64,000 nucleotides of DNA from Colias croceus (taxonomy: Eukaryota > Arthropoda > Insecta > Lepidoptera > Pieridae): the NCBI RefSeq assembly GCF_905220415.1, contig NC_059568.1, positions 2,418,001 through 2,482,000 of the forward strand, read 5' to 3'. A program made the translations under genes and the position numbers. The notes beneath the pieces were generated by a model. The model was given only the letters and a program-made list of their open reading frames with translations. It searched no databases and was not told where the DNA came from. Numbering within the stretch: position 1 is the stretch's first letter; each line of letters starts with the position of its first letter. Shown here piece after piece: positions 1 through 12,900 of this stretch.

Positions 1-146
1 TACACTAGTACACGCACACATTTTTTTAAACAAGGACTAAACAAATAGAAAAAGCAAATTGTTTTGGATCACATTTCGTTTCACCAATCACCAAAGTGTA
101 GTGTATAAAATATTTAAATAATGAGATTAATTAAAAAAATATAAAA

Positions 147-345
147 ACACTAGCGGTTCGCCCCGACTTCGCCCGTGGTACCTACATGTTTACGTTTTTT
201 TTTTTCATAAAAACTATCCTATCTCTCAAGTTGGATCAGACTGCACATGGTGTGCGAATTTTATTATAAACGGTTAAGTGGTTTAGGAGACCATTGAGGA
301 CAAACATTGTGACACGAGATTTATATATACACTATATTATAAGAT
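147..345 (+). repeat. Interspersed lepidopteran repeat, chimeric head
   Basis: Begins ACTAGCGGTTCGCCCCGAC and continues CGCCCGTGGTACC, a head shared with the copies at 20469 and 32711. The body (ACTATCCTATCTCTCAAG, TGCACATGGTGTGCGAATTT, GGTTAAGTGGTTTAGGAG) instead matches the copies at 11099 and 28133, so the copy is a mosaic of two subfamilies. Class unresolved. Confidence 0.6.
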
Positions 346-1238
346 TAGGGTGAAATCGGTTCACTTATATTTATTGTCATATGAAATTCATTTACAATTA
401 TAATATATCGCGGTTATAAAATTACCGTTAAAGAAAAATAAGTGTTAGTAGGTACGTGGCATGAATCAAGTATCAAATTCTCAATACAACGCATATTGCA
501 TCGCTTATAAAACATACAAGTTACAACCCGTACGAATAAACTTGAGACCTGAGCCGATGACGTTATTTTCAATGTAATATTGTAAGCTACCTTTCCAAAA
601 TAAATAAAATTATGAAATGTAATTCAAACTAAGTAAATACCAGTTTTACTTACTTTGGGTAATATTTTTAAGGAGAAACTAATATATCGCATATGTCGCA
701 CTCGAACCGCGTCTCAAGTTAACTCGTACGGGTTATAGATCCGTAGTTGTTTATTTTTATATTTTTTTCGATTCAGCACTTTGTGTTTTGAAGATACAAA
801 ACACAAGGAGCCAAAATGTGTCATAGCAATTACTACATTTAGAAAGATGTGTAGAACTAAATGTTTAGAAATGTTATCTGTGCAATATTAAATTATAGGC
901 AATTTTTTGTTCAGTAGATTTTTACTTTTGTTAAATATATATTTTGTTAAATATAATATACTGTCAACAATTTTCCAATCTTCTGTGAGGATGAAATTCT
1001 CAAAATTATTGAGTTTGCTTTAAGTAGTCCCAGAATTCAATAACGCATTAAGTAAGCAATATTGGATTCAAGGTAAGTAGTAGACAGTAGTTTTATGACA
1101 AGATCGGTACAGTATTATTAAAATAACTCCTTCTGGCGTCTGGTAAGTACGTATAATGTAATTGCATGCATTTAGTTCGGATGGTGATGATCGAATATTT
1201 CGTGACGGCTCAAAGGTAAGAATAAATGTACAGTCAGC
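346..1238. other. AT-rich stretch, nothing recognised
   Basis: No coding, RNA or transposon signature was recognised; it contains only short chance reading frames. Confidence 0.5.
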
Positions 1239-1436
1239 GAGGCATAAGCTGAGCTTTGCATATGTGTGAGTGACCGCCAAAAGTCAGAAACCGCTACACG
1301 CGCCGCGCCTTAGGCCGCTACACAGAAAACTATAAACAGGTATAAGCCAATCAAAGGATGTTCCGCGCTCTAAGCCGTCATCTTATCTACACTATCTATA
1401 TTTATTCACACACATGCAAAGCTCATCTTGTGCCTC
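1239..1436. mobile_element. MITE-like element with about 30-bp terminal inverted repeats
   Basis: The left end reads GAGGCATAAGCTGAGCTTTG. The reverse complement of the right end reads GAGGCACAAGATGAGCTTTG, continuing CATGTGTGTGA against CATATGTGTGA. About 198 bp, with a moderately GC-rich centre and no coding potential. No target duplication was identified, so the superfamily is open. Confidence 0.6.
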
Positions 1437-3967
1437 ACTACTAAGTAGTAGTAAGTAGTGTTATCTCAAAATAGGTGTGTTAGTTTTTAGTGCACTTCTA
1501 ATTGTATTTTATTGATGTACTTATTTGAAAACTTCTCTTTATTACGCTTTAAGTGTTCGTTATATTTACTCATTAGGATTAAATTATAAGGGGCCGTGCC
1601 ACAAATATAAATAATTTTGATCATTTTTGATTATGAAGAAGGCAAAGGTAAACTTATTTTTTGAGTCTGTAATTTTGTAATTTAGAATAATATCTAATAA
1701 TCAAATTGTTAAAGCGGTCACTAAGTTCATTCTTCTGCCTATGTAACTGTATATAAATGTTGCACACACTTTTTTTTTTTTTTTACCTAAACTGAATAAC
1801 TGGCACGACCTCTCAATATCAAAACTAGATCCCAGAAAATTATCTGAAGGAAACAATTTTGCCTATATGTCATGCATGTTTGTATCTCGATTCGTATGTA
1901 TCAGACTGCGTCTAATTGTCACTATCTGTTTCCAGCCCCTTCAAGTTGCCGTGGGTGCGAACGTCTAAAGCACTAAAACGCTCCAAAAGATCTAAAACCC
2001 TGCATTAACCGTGAGAAAGAATACTGTCAAGACATCACAAGACACGGGACCGTGTTCGCTTCGCCTTAAGAATGGAAAATAGAAGAAAAGTGGTTTTATG
2101 ATGCGGGTAGATTTCAAAAACAGTGCGATCAAACTACCTTCATTTGGCCAAGTGTGGAGATTTGATGACTCATTATGTGCAGTTTAAGTTCTTGTGAATA
2201 AATAAGTGAAAAATGACTAATATTACGAATTTACTCCGACCATGACAGTCTAAGTGTAAAAAGTGACAAACTATTAAGAATATTACATCAAAATATTAAG
2301 TCACAAAGCAAATTATGTAAATGCTCAGAACATAATACATGAAGGTAGTTCAAAAATTTTAGGCGACATCTACGTTGAGATTGTCTAACTTATTGTTAGG
2401 GGTTGTTTCTGTAGGCGACACCCGTTTGTAGTAACTTAACCAGTCTTCCTTAATAAGTGTGTATTTCTCGATGTTGAATTACTCGATACACTTTAGGTAG
2501 TTGTTGTGTAGTTTCAGATTGAATTGATTTAATATTATTATTAAAAAACAGACTAGTCGATACGAACGTCAGTCAATTTCTTCATATAAAGGAAACATGA
2601 CAACACAAAAGACATAATGATCAAGTTAGTTTAAAACAATGAAAACAACACACTTTAAATAATGACTGTAGAAACAACATTATGCATAGACAAATGAACC
2701 ATAGGCTAATGAAATATTAAGGCACATTCTACACATATTTTAGCCAAATATTAACACTTTTACGAAAAAAAACCCATAATATTTAATGCTAAATTATGTG
2801 AAAGAATAGGTTTATCAAATAAATAATGAAATAAACCAATGCATTTAAATAATGAACTGGCAACTCTAGTCTTTTAAGGGACGTTGAGAGTAACAGTTTA
2901 TTAGGATATAATTATTTTACTTAACACATATTAAGTAATGTTATCTTAACTTTAAGCACCTGAGAGTTAAATATCATTGGATTATGATTTGCAAATATAC
3001 CAAGAGTTTTTTTTATTCACATCTTCATAGCCTGCATGTTTTTTTGTGATGTAATTTTTTGTTTATATGTTCTGTCTCTGTATGATTTGGTTTTAAAATG
3101 TTATAAGAAGATATTTTTCGCTCATAAAGATGCGTCTACACAGTACACACCACAAATGTTATAAACGAACATTCATTTTTGGTATATAAAAAACATTCAA
3201 ATGTGAACTTATTTTTCGTGTGGACTCATATTTACTTGTTAATATGATAAATATAATGTTTTGGGCATGTATATCGATAGATTGTAGTCGTATATAACAA
3301 GTTTAAACTTCGTAATTTAAAGTTTATTATTGTAAATGGTACATATTTAAATTCTCCTATCTCTGTAAATAATGTACTGTATTGTGAGTTTAAGTTACAT
3401 TATATGTTGAGGCGTAATTTACTATTTTTTATATGTTGTTTTTTTTATATATAATTTGCACGTAACATTATGTAAAGTTGATCTAGATTTTGGGGCATTA
3501 AAAACCCCGGTATGTAAATTTTTAATAGATCGCAGAGCGAAAGAATTTAACTTCGTGGAAAGACTAAGTATACACTTTGGACGACAGAATAATTTATTAC
3601 CCATGAGATCTAATTTAATGAGGTTTTTAATATTAATTTATAATCCGATACTTAAACTGTTACATTACTATTTGTAGGTATTCGTAGAAATTTTAGATTA
3701 AATACAGTTCAAATATTAGTCTTAGATGGTATATATTCCTTTAAGTGAAGGTACATATTTCTTAATCATATATGTATATCTTGTTTAAAACTTTGCCTTT
3801 TAAATCCTTTAAAAGGTCATGCTGCATGATAATATAATCCTGTAAAATATTGGTGAGAAACCGATGCGCGTGCATGCCAAAACGCTTCAATTCAAACCTA
3901 ATGGGCCCTCTGAACAATGGGCAGCGTTGGCCCAACAAATGTTCGTCAATGTTTGCCACCATTATGG
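1437..3967. other. Unassigned region with one possible terminal exon
   Basis: Mostly AT-rich single-copy-looking sequence. A strong splice-acceptor-like CTGTTTCCAG ends at 1935 and is followed by a short basic reading frame to 2008 (see findings). An AATAAA lies at 2197-2202. Nothing else is recognised. Confidence 0.5.
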
Positions 3968-4158
3968 TTATCACTACATAGTATAAACAAAGTCGCTATT
4001 TACGTCCCTATGTCCCTTTGTATGCTTAAATCTTTAAAACTACGCAATGGATTTTGATGCGCGTTTTTTTATAGATAGAGTGATTCAAGAGAAAGCTTTT
4101 AGTATATAATTTATTAGGTTTTATACAAAGCGGGCGAAGCCGCGGGCGGTAAGCTAGT
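3968..4158 (+). repeat. Interspersed repeat, intact copy (mariner empty-site paralogue)
   Basis: Runs from TATCACTACATAGTATAAAC through CTATGTCCCTTTGTATGC and AAAACTACGCAATGGATTTT to the GCGGGCGGTAAGCTAGTA end. The copy at 16990-18492 carries the same sequence split by a mariner exactly at the TA in CATAGTA|TAAAAC, so this copy shows the uninterrupted state. Class unresolved. Confidence 0.75.
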
Positions 4159-7014
4159 AATGAATAAACATCTACAATAACAGCCGATCATAGATATTTA
4201 TGCCATCTACACTATCGTGATTGTCTCTACTCTTCCAAAGCTGTCCATTGTTTAAGGGGTCCAATACATATTTTAAATTAAATCAAAAACCAACCGTTTA
4301 AATTATTCTGATTATTTATTTTTGCTCGCTCGTAATTAGGATATGATCTATTTAAACAGTCTAAGTATTGTCTAAACTCTAATCTATTAGTTGGTGTATT
4401 TGGAATTGTATAACTCTTTTTCTATAGATGTAAATATTTTGATAAATTTAAAACTCATTGTTAAGTCCATTTGTTGCAATAACTGGTTATGTCAAGATCT
4501 CATTATTATTATTGGGGAAGCATATTTTAAGCATAATATTAATGTTTAAGTTTGTAAGTGTTTTGAATCCGCTAAAGCGGTGTTCGTTTTGGACTTTCCC
4601 ATTGGTAGAACAACTAGCCTGAAGAAAGGGAGTTGTCACTTAAAAGTGGCAGCTGCAACTATGAATAAAGTTATGTATGTACTATGTGACTTTTGTATTA
4701 CATTTTGTTTTAAATATAATATGAAAAAGTCTGTTTGAATAATATGGTAACTGTTGTAAAGTCATTTTTCTAGTGTCGCCATATCGTATTTGGATATTTT
4801 TTTTTTTCTCTTTTACTGCATCATGGCAATTGGCAATCGGATGATCACAACAATAAGCCACTAATTTGTATGATATTTATTTATATCCCACTAATTTGTG
4901 GGATATTGACAATTTTATTACTGTGAAACTTTTATTACATCGTCTCAAACTTTTTGGTCTGTGTAGCGCATGTCGCGTGACGCACGATAACTACGATAAT
5001 TATCGTACATATACGATAATTTTTAGTTAAATGTCTATAGTGTGAAAAAAAGTTTCACTTTTACCGTGGTTTCATAAAACCACACAACATTTTTTCCAAA
5101 TGTGATAAAATAAAACTTGTAAACAATATTAATTTTGTCTCAAAATTCTGATTTCGAAAATCGAAATTAAGCTTATTTTTAAAGAAATTAGTTAATGAAT
5201 TCAATAAATGAATGAGCGAAAATTGTTTCGTTCACACTAACATTGCCAAATATTTCTTCAGGCTCGTTGTATCCGCTGTCGATTTATTTCAAGTTATGTA
5301 AAGACTGTCTTTAATTTTACTAGTTGCTTAAACATATTAATTGTGATGCGTCGTAGATTTAAATATAACTACCGATTACTCTTATAAGTATTGATATCAA
5401 GGTATGTAGTCGCTAATGTATCCTTGTAGTAACTATGTAACCTGTCTTTTGTCGTAAATACCATTGTATTGTATAGGAATTATGAAAAGTAGTCTTATTT
5501 CGTCTGAATAAGGTTGAGAATTCCCCGCCGTTTCCATTCGTAATATACATTTGTGATCCGTTATGCCGAATTGTTATAGATTGTTTTCAAATGCGAATTT
5601 CGATTGTGTTTATTTCTGTAACGAATAAGTAAAAAAATATAAAACGGATTTTTTTATACTATAGTCGAGCCAATTTGATAGGCAACATTTGACGTCTATC
5701 AATTACTTTATCTTCGAAGAGATGTAACCTGCTTAAAAACATCGATAAAAGTGAATTAATCGATACGGACTTGAAACGTTTGTCAATCGAACTTGAAACA
5801 CATGTCAATTTTAAAATTCATCAGGCGAATCCCTGTCCCAGTAATATACTTTCTTTCATAAATTTAGGGAGCAAAATAAGACAAGTATCAGTAGGCAATC
5901 TACATAATTTAAAAAAAAAAACGCAACGCATTTATTATTAATTTATGATGATTTGTAATCACAAGTAGGTAATCAAATCAATGCATTCGATTCTAGATGG
6001 CAGATTTCGATTTTTAGACTAACGTCTATTTCGTCGTAGTCGTATTTAAAAAGAAAAAAGGTTTAATGACACGAAATTGTAGCGACGCGACGTACTGACG
6101 TAAAGTCTTTAATTCATAAATTGTTTATAGTTTAGAATGGTTTATCAGCAAAATCAAATCTTAAAATTACTTGAATCGGTCATTATTATTATAATTTTAT
6201 AATTATGTAAGTAAGCGTAATTGAAAAAAGCTAAGCAAATGTGCAGTTCTATCAAAACGAAATAACAGATTAATCTAAGTATTATGTCGCCGTTATAAGG
6301 TTACGTTGTTAAATTTTGTTGAACTGTCAAATGTTGCCTATTAAAATGGCTCTTCTATATTCTTATTATATAAATTATTACTTATAATATACCAAGGATG
6401 CAATCGGCACTATCCACTATCAAAAAAAAAAAATTCTTTCGTATTTTTCAATAATTATAATAATGTAAGTTTAACAATCTAAAAATGTATGTCGATGTAC
6501 AACGTAGTGTTAAAGCTTATCTTTCCAAAATTTTTAACCTTATTTCGATGATTCATGTGATACTTCAGGCTAAGTTGTGTAATTATATGGAATTAAAGCC
6601 TTCGATTCTAGAAATATGATCTTTTATTTTAATCCCAATCCACTAAAAAAATGAGGATAAAATTTCTACCGTTTAAACGTTTACGCCTTTCGCAGGTCCT
6701 TGCGAAACAATACTGACAAGGACGCAACTATTTCATCTATCTATGGACCTATGTGCTAGAGTGAGACATATGCGAAATCCTGCCACACTAGGTACTGACA
6801 GTTTTTTCGTTGCTTCGCTGCCGCACGCGAATGCGTAGGTGTACTAAAGGCGTTACAAGACTAATCAATTTAAAATTGAATTAACTGTAACACCGTTATT
6901 TAAATATTACAAATGAGGTCTGCTATCTATCTTTTCAGAAGATGTAACTATTTTTGTTGCCAATAGAAATAAAAGCAATAAAATAAATATTTATGAATTG
7001 TCTGTCTATATTAC
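4159..7014. other. AT-rich stretch, nothing recognised
   Basis: No gene or transposon signature. A segment at 4560-4700 ends in GAATAAAGTTATG (possible polyadenylation-like signal) and 4980-5030 has a small ACGATAATTATCGT palindrome; neither is tied to a gene. Confidence 0.45.
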
Positions 7015-7136
7015 ACTAGCTGCTCCGTGCGGTTTCCCCCCCGTGGCTTCACTTCTGTTGGTCAAAGCGTGATGGTCTATACCTAGTCTTCCTCGATAAA
7101 TGAGCTATTTAACAACGAAATAATATTTTAAATCGG
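7015..7136 (+). repeat. Family A interspersed repeat, 5' part
   Basis: Starts ACTAGCTGCTCCGTGCGG (TTTC) and includes TTCCTCGATAAATGAGCTAT, diagnostic of the repeat family seen complete at 13657 and 31562. The 3' half is missing. Confidence 0.7.
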
Positions 7137-9712
7137 CCGCTTAGACTATAAAATAAAAAATGAAACCATAAAAAAACAGCTAGGTTCGTGGTCGAAGTCG
7201 TGAGGGAACCCCAGAATACAACGTTTGCTTTATTAAATTATTGTCCCTTAAAGGACTAAAATAGGGGATGAAAATATTACCAGCGATAGAGTCCGCGTGG
7301 CATCGCTTTTTGCCAAATAAAACAACATTTTCAAATATTTTTTTAATGCCAAAATAATGACCAACGCATACTACATTACAAAGAAACATTGTAATAGAGG
7401 CTGTTACGAACAATATAGTACATTGAGTCAATTTAAAAACGTATTACTAAAAACTAGATTCTCAAAGACAACTCAATTTGTAGAAGATCAAAATTTTCAT
7501 TTAGAGTATATTCTACACATTTGAAGTGTATAAAAATTACAAATACGTACATAGGTATTGATATTGTTCTTATTTCTTAGGTATTAAATTTACTTTGTAA
7601 AGATTAGATAAAATTGTAGCATTAAAATGTAATTGTATACTTACAAAGTACAAATAATTATCTACAAAGTTATATTACGACGAGGCAAAAATCTGAGTTG
7701 TGTCTGAGAATTCAGCTTCATAACGAACTTAAATATTTAATATTGTATAATCAAAGTATAAAACCAGAGAGTAAAAAAATAAAACGCCAACACATCCCAT
7801 TCTATGTTATTATACAAACTCGTCAATGGAAACGGACCTCCAACTATTGTACTCGGATACAAATTCCTTCTTATTTAAGTCGTAAATCAAACATTATATG
7901 AATATATTCAAACTTAATTTCGTAAGTATAAAATAAAAAAATAATAAGCACATTCAGGTATTTAACTACTAACTGCTATAAAGTGCACTAGAATTATTAA
8001 AAATTAAAAATAATTAAAACTACAAAATGGCAGCTAAGATAGGCCACGTGGTGCCTCATTAACATAAGGTACAAAATAATAAATTTGAGACCATATTCTC
8101 ACTTCTTGTGAAACGCCGTAAAATAAAGTTAGTTATTTGGTTTCATTTTTGAATGGAATCCCTTACATTTCTTGTCACATTCGCGTAAGCAAAGTTTAAT
8201 TTGACAAGCGGGAAAAAAATGAAATGTCAAATTGAAAAAAAAAGTGTTGCCAACACTAAACTAAACTTAACAAAATAAAAATACAGGCCAATTTGCCGGA
8301 GAGGAATATTTGACAAATAAAAGAATGACAATATGACGATACAAAAATCTTATAATAAAATAATGGCAACACTGCACTCAATTTGACATTCCACAGACGA
8401 TTGTCCGATTTTGGTCATTTAAATTCAGTGCATATAGCATCGTAAATAAGATATAATTTTATAAGAACAATATTGAAAATGTCATTCAGAGTAAAACTTA
8501 TAAGTAGATTGCCAATAAGAATAAAAAAAAATCCATATCCAATTTTATTTATGACCATTTCACGATCAATAAACTTAATACATACTGCAGTTCTTATTTT
8601 ATTCAAATAATTTCGAGTATTGTATTCTTTTAGGAGTCTGTTCTAAAATTCTTAAATTATTAAGTAGAATCCCAAGAAATTCTCTATTAATTTTTATTTA
8701 AGCTAATATAATTATAACTGCCCAGGATACATCTCAATTTTTACTACCTATAAATAATTTTCAATCATAATATCATAAAACATTTAATTAAAAACATTAC
8801 AAACATGAAATATTAGTAATAATAATATAATATATTATGTTAAGCACCTTCACCATCACGTCATCTATTATATACTATATATCATTGCTGTAAATGTATG
8901 CTTTTCTATACTTAATAATCAAATACTTTCAAATGGCAGAATGCTAAAAGCAAAAGCACACAGACAGTTGCCATTTATATAATATAAACATTAAAACATT
9001 AAAATACAGATAAAAGGTATATAATATATCTATAAATTTTAAAACTAGCAACACCGACTTAACCGAGCTTTGGCGCCATAACATGACAATAAATTTTGAA
9101 TTACGAACTAAATCTATTAATAAAATCTATAATATAAAAAATTATTGCTATCACATAATAGATACAATATTTTTTTAGATCGATATATTTAAGTTGAGGC
9201 ACATACATATATTATCGTCCCGAGCGCGGGACGCGAACCGAGTATAACCTATAAACTGTAAACATTACATTTTATAATTATGATGTGCTTTTAGCAATGC
9301 TTAAATATTAATACTTAACTTATTTAAAAGCGTCGAAAACAAATTGCCAAAGCACACCGCTACGCAATTGAAATTCCATATAAAATTACAATTATAATAA
9401 AATTTACTTTAAATACTGGTTACCTGAAATTGCTCTTTGTCTGTATGTGAATAAGGTTCAAATTGATTACATCGCAGTAGCTTTAAAGAAAAAAAATACT
9501 ATTTGTTCTGTGCTAACTACAACTAGAGCTAAAATGAATTAAAACGTAACTGCTAGCGACTCTAACACATTTATATTTCATCATATAGCACTTTTGTTAG
9601 ACGGAGATAGCTGTATATCTAGTGCAAAGCAAGTATCAAAAAACAAAAAAGTGCTGAGAATCTATAAGTGGGAAGAAAGTAACGTGTTAGTAAATATTGC
9701 CAGTAGTAAAAA
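7137..9712. other. 3' flank of secernin, no other gene seen
   Basis: Very AT-rich. It should contain the secernin 3' UTR just below 9713, but no boundary could be placed. A small palindrome (TCCCGAGCGCGGGA) sits near 9217-9231. Confidence 0.5.
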
Positions 9713-9925
9713 TTAGCCGTAAAGTTTGACTTCTGTTTCTACGCAGTTCTTGAATAAGTTGTCTATGTCTTTTAGTGGTTTGTCTTTATTATTGTTTTGA
9801 ATGAAATCCTCGATCTCGTTGAGACAGCCTTGTTCTATTTCTTGGAGGACTTTGCTTATTTTATCGTCTTTCGCTGTGAGGACATGCTTCATGTGTAGGG
9901 TGTAGAGGTGGTGCTCCCGGTTGGG
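9713..9925 (-). CDS. Secernin terminal coding exon (residues 329-398)
   Basis: The acceptor is AATTCCAG|CCCAAC. It encodes PNREHHLYTLHMKHV, a charged helical stretch (LQEIEQGCLNEIEDF), then LFKNCVETEVKLYG and TAA, matching the family C terminus (DLF..CV.TEIK). The 3' UTR end was not located; no clearly placed AATAAA on the minus strand was picked out below 9713. Confidence 0.94.
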   Translation of the reverse strand, partial: PNREHHLYTLHMKHVLTAKDDKISKVLQEIEQGCLNEIEDFIQNNNKDKPLKDIDNLFKNCVETEVKLYG

Positions 9926-12900
9926 CTGGAATTTATTTTTTATTTTGTATAAAAATATAAATCATTATATTATATAATTCTAAAGAATTATCAACAGGGG
10001 TTTATGAAGGTTGATTTGAGAGAAACAATTTCTATGTTCGTTTGATTTACAAAGAACAAAATTTAAAAGTTCAAGACGGATTTGTATGAAATTATATCTT
10101 AATATATATTATAAAGGCGAAAGTTTGTAAGTATGGATGTATGCATGTATGGATGTTTGTTACTCTTTAACGTAAAAACTACTGAACCGATTACAATGAA
10201 ATTTAGCACACATATAGAGGGTAACTTGGATTAGCACATAGGATAGTTTTTATCCCGGAAATCCCACGGGAACGGGAACTATGCGGGTTTTCCTTTGCAA
10301 ACACGGGCGAAGCCGCGGGCGGAAATCTAGTATTATATAAAAATAAGGATTTCTATAGCTCATCTGTTATTCTATACAAACTATAGCTATAGATGACAGG
10401 TTCGTCCGCGGGTGAAACCGCGCGGCACAGCTAGTATAAAAACAATTTTTTTTTCTGATTTAAAGCAGCCGTACACGGGCAGTTCGAGTAGTTAACGGCT
10501 GAGCGATTTAAACGGACTGCTCGAGCGGTCGGTCGTTGACTGCTCGAGCTGTCGCTACAAACCGCGCAGTTGACGGCTTGAAGTGGTCGCGACGGCTCGA
10601 GCAGTCATGTGTACGGTGGTGAATGAATGTCAATAGTTCACTGTGCGGTCGCGGCTTCAAGCCGTCGGTCTCAACTGAAGCGGTCCGTGTACGGCCGCCC
10701 TTAAACTCACCTTTTTAGGGCTGACAGTGTGTGGTGAAATTACCGCGTTGGGGGTAAAAACAAACGGTTTGTAGTACGACACACTTGGGTCGGGGGTCGC
10801 TGTGAACCAGTGCACGGATACACCCTCTGTAGTTATTGACGATACCTATGAACATAAACATTTTCAGATTAAAAAAGAGCGCGTGTGCCGAGCACACGTG
10901 TCAGAAGTGAAACTTCTTTGGCAAGATTCGCCGTGACGAAATATGGCAATAGCCATGACGCGACCTTAAAATTTTACTCTGAACGCGCCTAGAGAAGTTT
11001 CACTTTTTAAAGAAGTAACGTAACAGTTTTCAGTGGTGTGCTAGGTACCTTGGCCAATCTAGCAGCCTCTGGACATGTTACTTTAATTTATATGTCTACT
11101 AGCTTACCGCCCGCGGCTTCGCCCGCTTTCTCTAAAACGATTTGAGATTTAAACTATCCTATCTCTCAAGTTGGATCGAACTGCACATGCTGTGCGAATT
11201 TTATTATAATCGGTTAAGTGGTTTAGGAGTCCATTGAGGACAAACATTGTGACACGAGATTTATATAATATATTAATTAATTAAGATTAAAATGACACTC
11301 CAATAATGTCTACAAATATACATCAAGGTAATAAAATATAGTCTATCGGAGACACTGTCAGCTAGCGGCAACCGGCTCAAAATTCTATATATGTTTATTA
11401 TTTATTTATAATCATGCTTTTTTGATAATATAGTGAGTGAATAGAGGTCATTAATAGGGGCTTTAACGTCCTCATACTTGTCATGTTACATTTTTAATAA
11501 GTTCATCATATAAAAGCGTCACCAACAGCATTCCTCATGACATTGCACTATAAAACCTCTGACGTCATATTTCCTTTTTGTATTAACCTTTCCTGTCACT
11601 CAATATGACGTCTGTTACATCATATCTTTTACGTAAGAACTGTAATATACTATGTGCTTATAGTATTAAGTGTCATAAGGTAAATAGTATTATTTTCCTT
11701 ATAACACAAAGGGGTGTAAGATTTTACATAAGAAAGCATTGTAACTGGTCACTTTTCCTGTTTAATTTGGACGTTTAAATAATTTTTCTTGTCGTACCTG
11801 ATGTCTTTAAATAGGAAATATCTTATTAACCGCAAGGTCTTTGTCCTTAGACCGAAAGATAATCGACATGGACCTTAAAAATGATCGGAAATAATTCCGT
11901 TGCTGTTCCAAGTCAATACTGACCATTAAAATTACTACTGGAAGACGTTTTATGACTAACAACTGTACAATTTTCACTATTTTTTTTTTCTTACCTGCGT
12001 AACAAATACAGAGACTAGTTATCCTGATCGGAGGACCCTGGAGTATTTTCAACACAGTCCTACCTAAATATATTACTGGACATACCGTAACTGCTGAACA
12101 ATTTTGTTATTTTAAAGGCGAGTCATTTTTTTCGATTGTATGTATGTTTGTCGGTATATTATACATGTTTATTTTTTTAGCACGCCCTACCGCTGGATAG
12201 ATTTTGACTAATGGAGTGTCGTTGTAATCATCACTGTCACTATCTAACACTGAATTTTTCTAATCGGACCAGTAGTTCCTGAGATTAGCACGCTCAACCA
12301 AACAAACTCTTAAATTTGTTTGGTTGAGCGCTATTATAGGCTACTTAAATGAATAGTCGGGTTTTCCATACCTGACTTCCCTGCGTAGGAAAAGTGTCAT
12401 CTACACCGCGGCAAATGCAGCTTTCCTTATGACGAAGTACTGTGAACATATCACGGACGTCGAAGCTCTTGTTAGCGGACAGCTCTGAGAGCAGCCTATG
12501 GCCTTCCGCCTGACGTAGCTCATCACCACCCGACGAGAATGCGGTGGTGAAGTCGAATTTACCCTGCAATGTCGTAATGTATGTAAAGTCAAATGGATTT
12601 TGGACATTTTTGCTTTGGAATATTAAGAGCTAGCGCGCAAGAGCAACTTTTGTCTCCGCAACTATTTTGTCTCTCCCATCAACTCTATAGGAAGTTGCGT
12701 CGCTACGTGCGCGCACTTTACTAGCCCATAGAGTTGATGGGAGAGACAAAATAGTTGCGGTGACAAAAGTTGCTCTTGCGCGCTAGCTCTAACACCTTGG
12801 CCACGGGAACCGGCGGCGCGACCGACGGCGCGTCGGGCGGCGCGGCAATTCGCGCGGCGCGGAAAGCACGCCACGGGCAGTTGCGTTCGCCGCCGCGACC

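Larger units (their letters stand above)
9926..10710 (-). other. Secernin intron 5
   Basis: A 785-bp intron. It holds a minus-oriented lepidopteran interspersed repeat (about 10099-10331), a short repeat head fragment (10398-10434) and a TTAA-flanked MITE (10464-10700) ending 6 nt from the donor. Confidence 0.9.
10846..12371 (-). other. Secernin intron 4
   Basis: A 1526-bp intron containing a short TIR element (about 10902-11007), an interspersed repeat (11099-11270) and, near the exon 4 side, a degraded repeat with a perfect 16-bp hairpin (12291-12330). The rest is AT-rich with nothing recognised. Confidence 0.88.

Noticed and set aside
3422..3677. Overlapping open frames on both strands
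   Set aside because: Mutually antisense short frames without splice or family signals.
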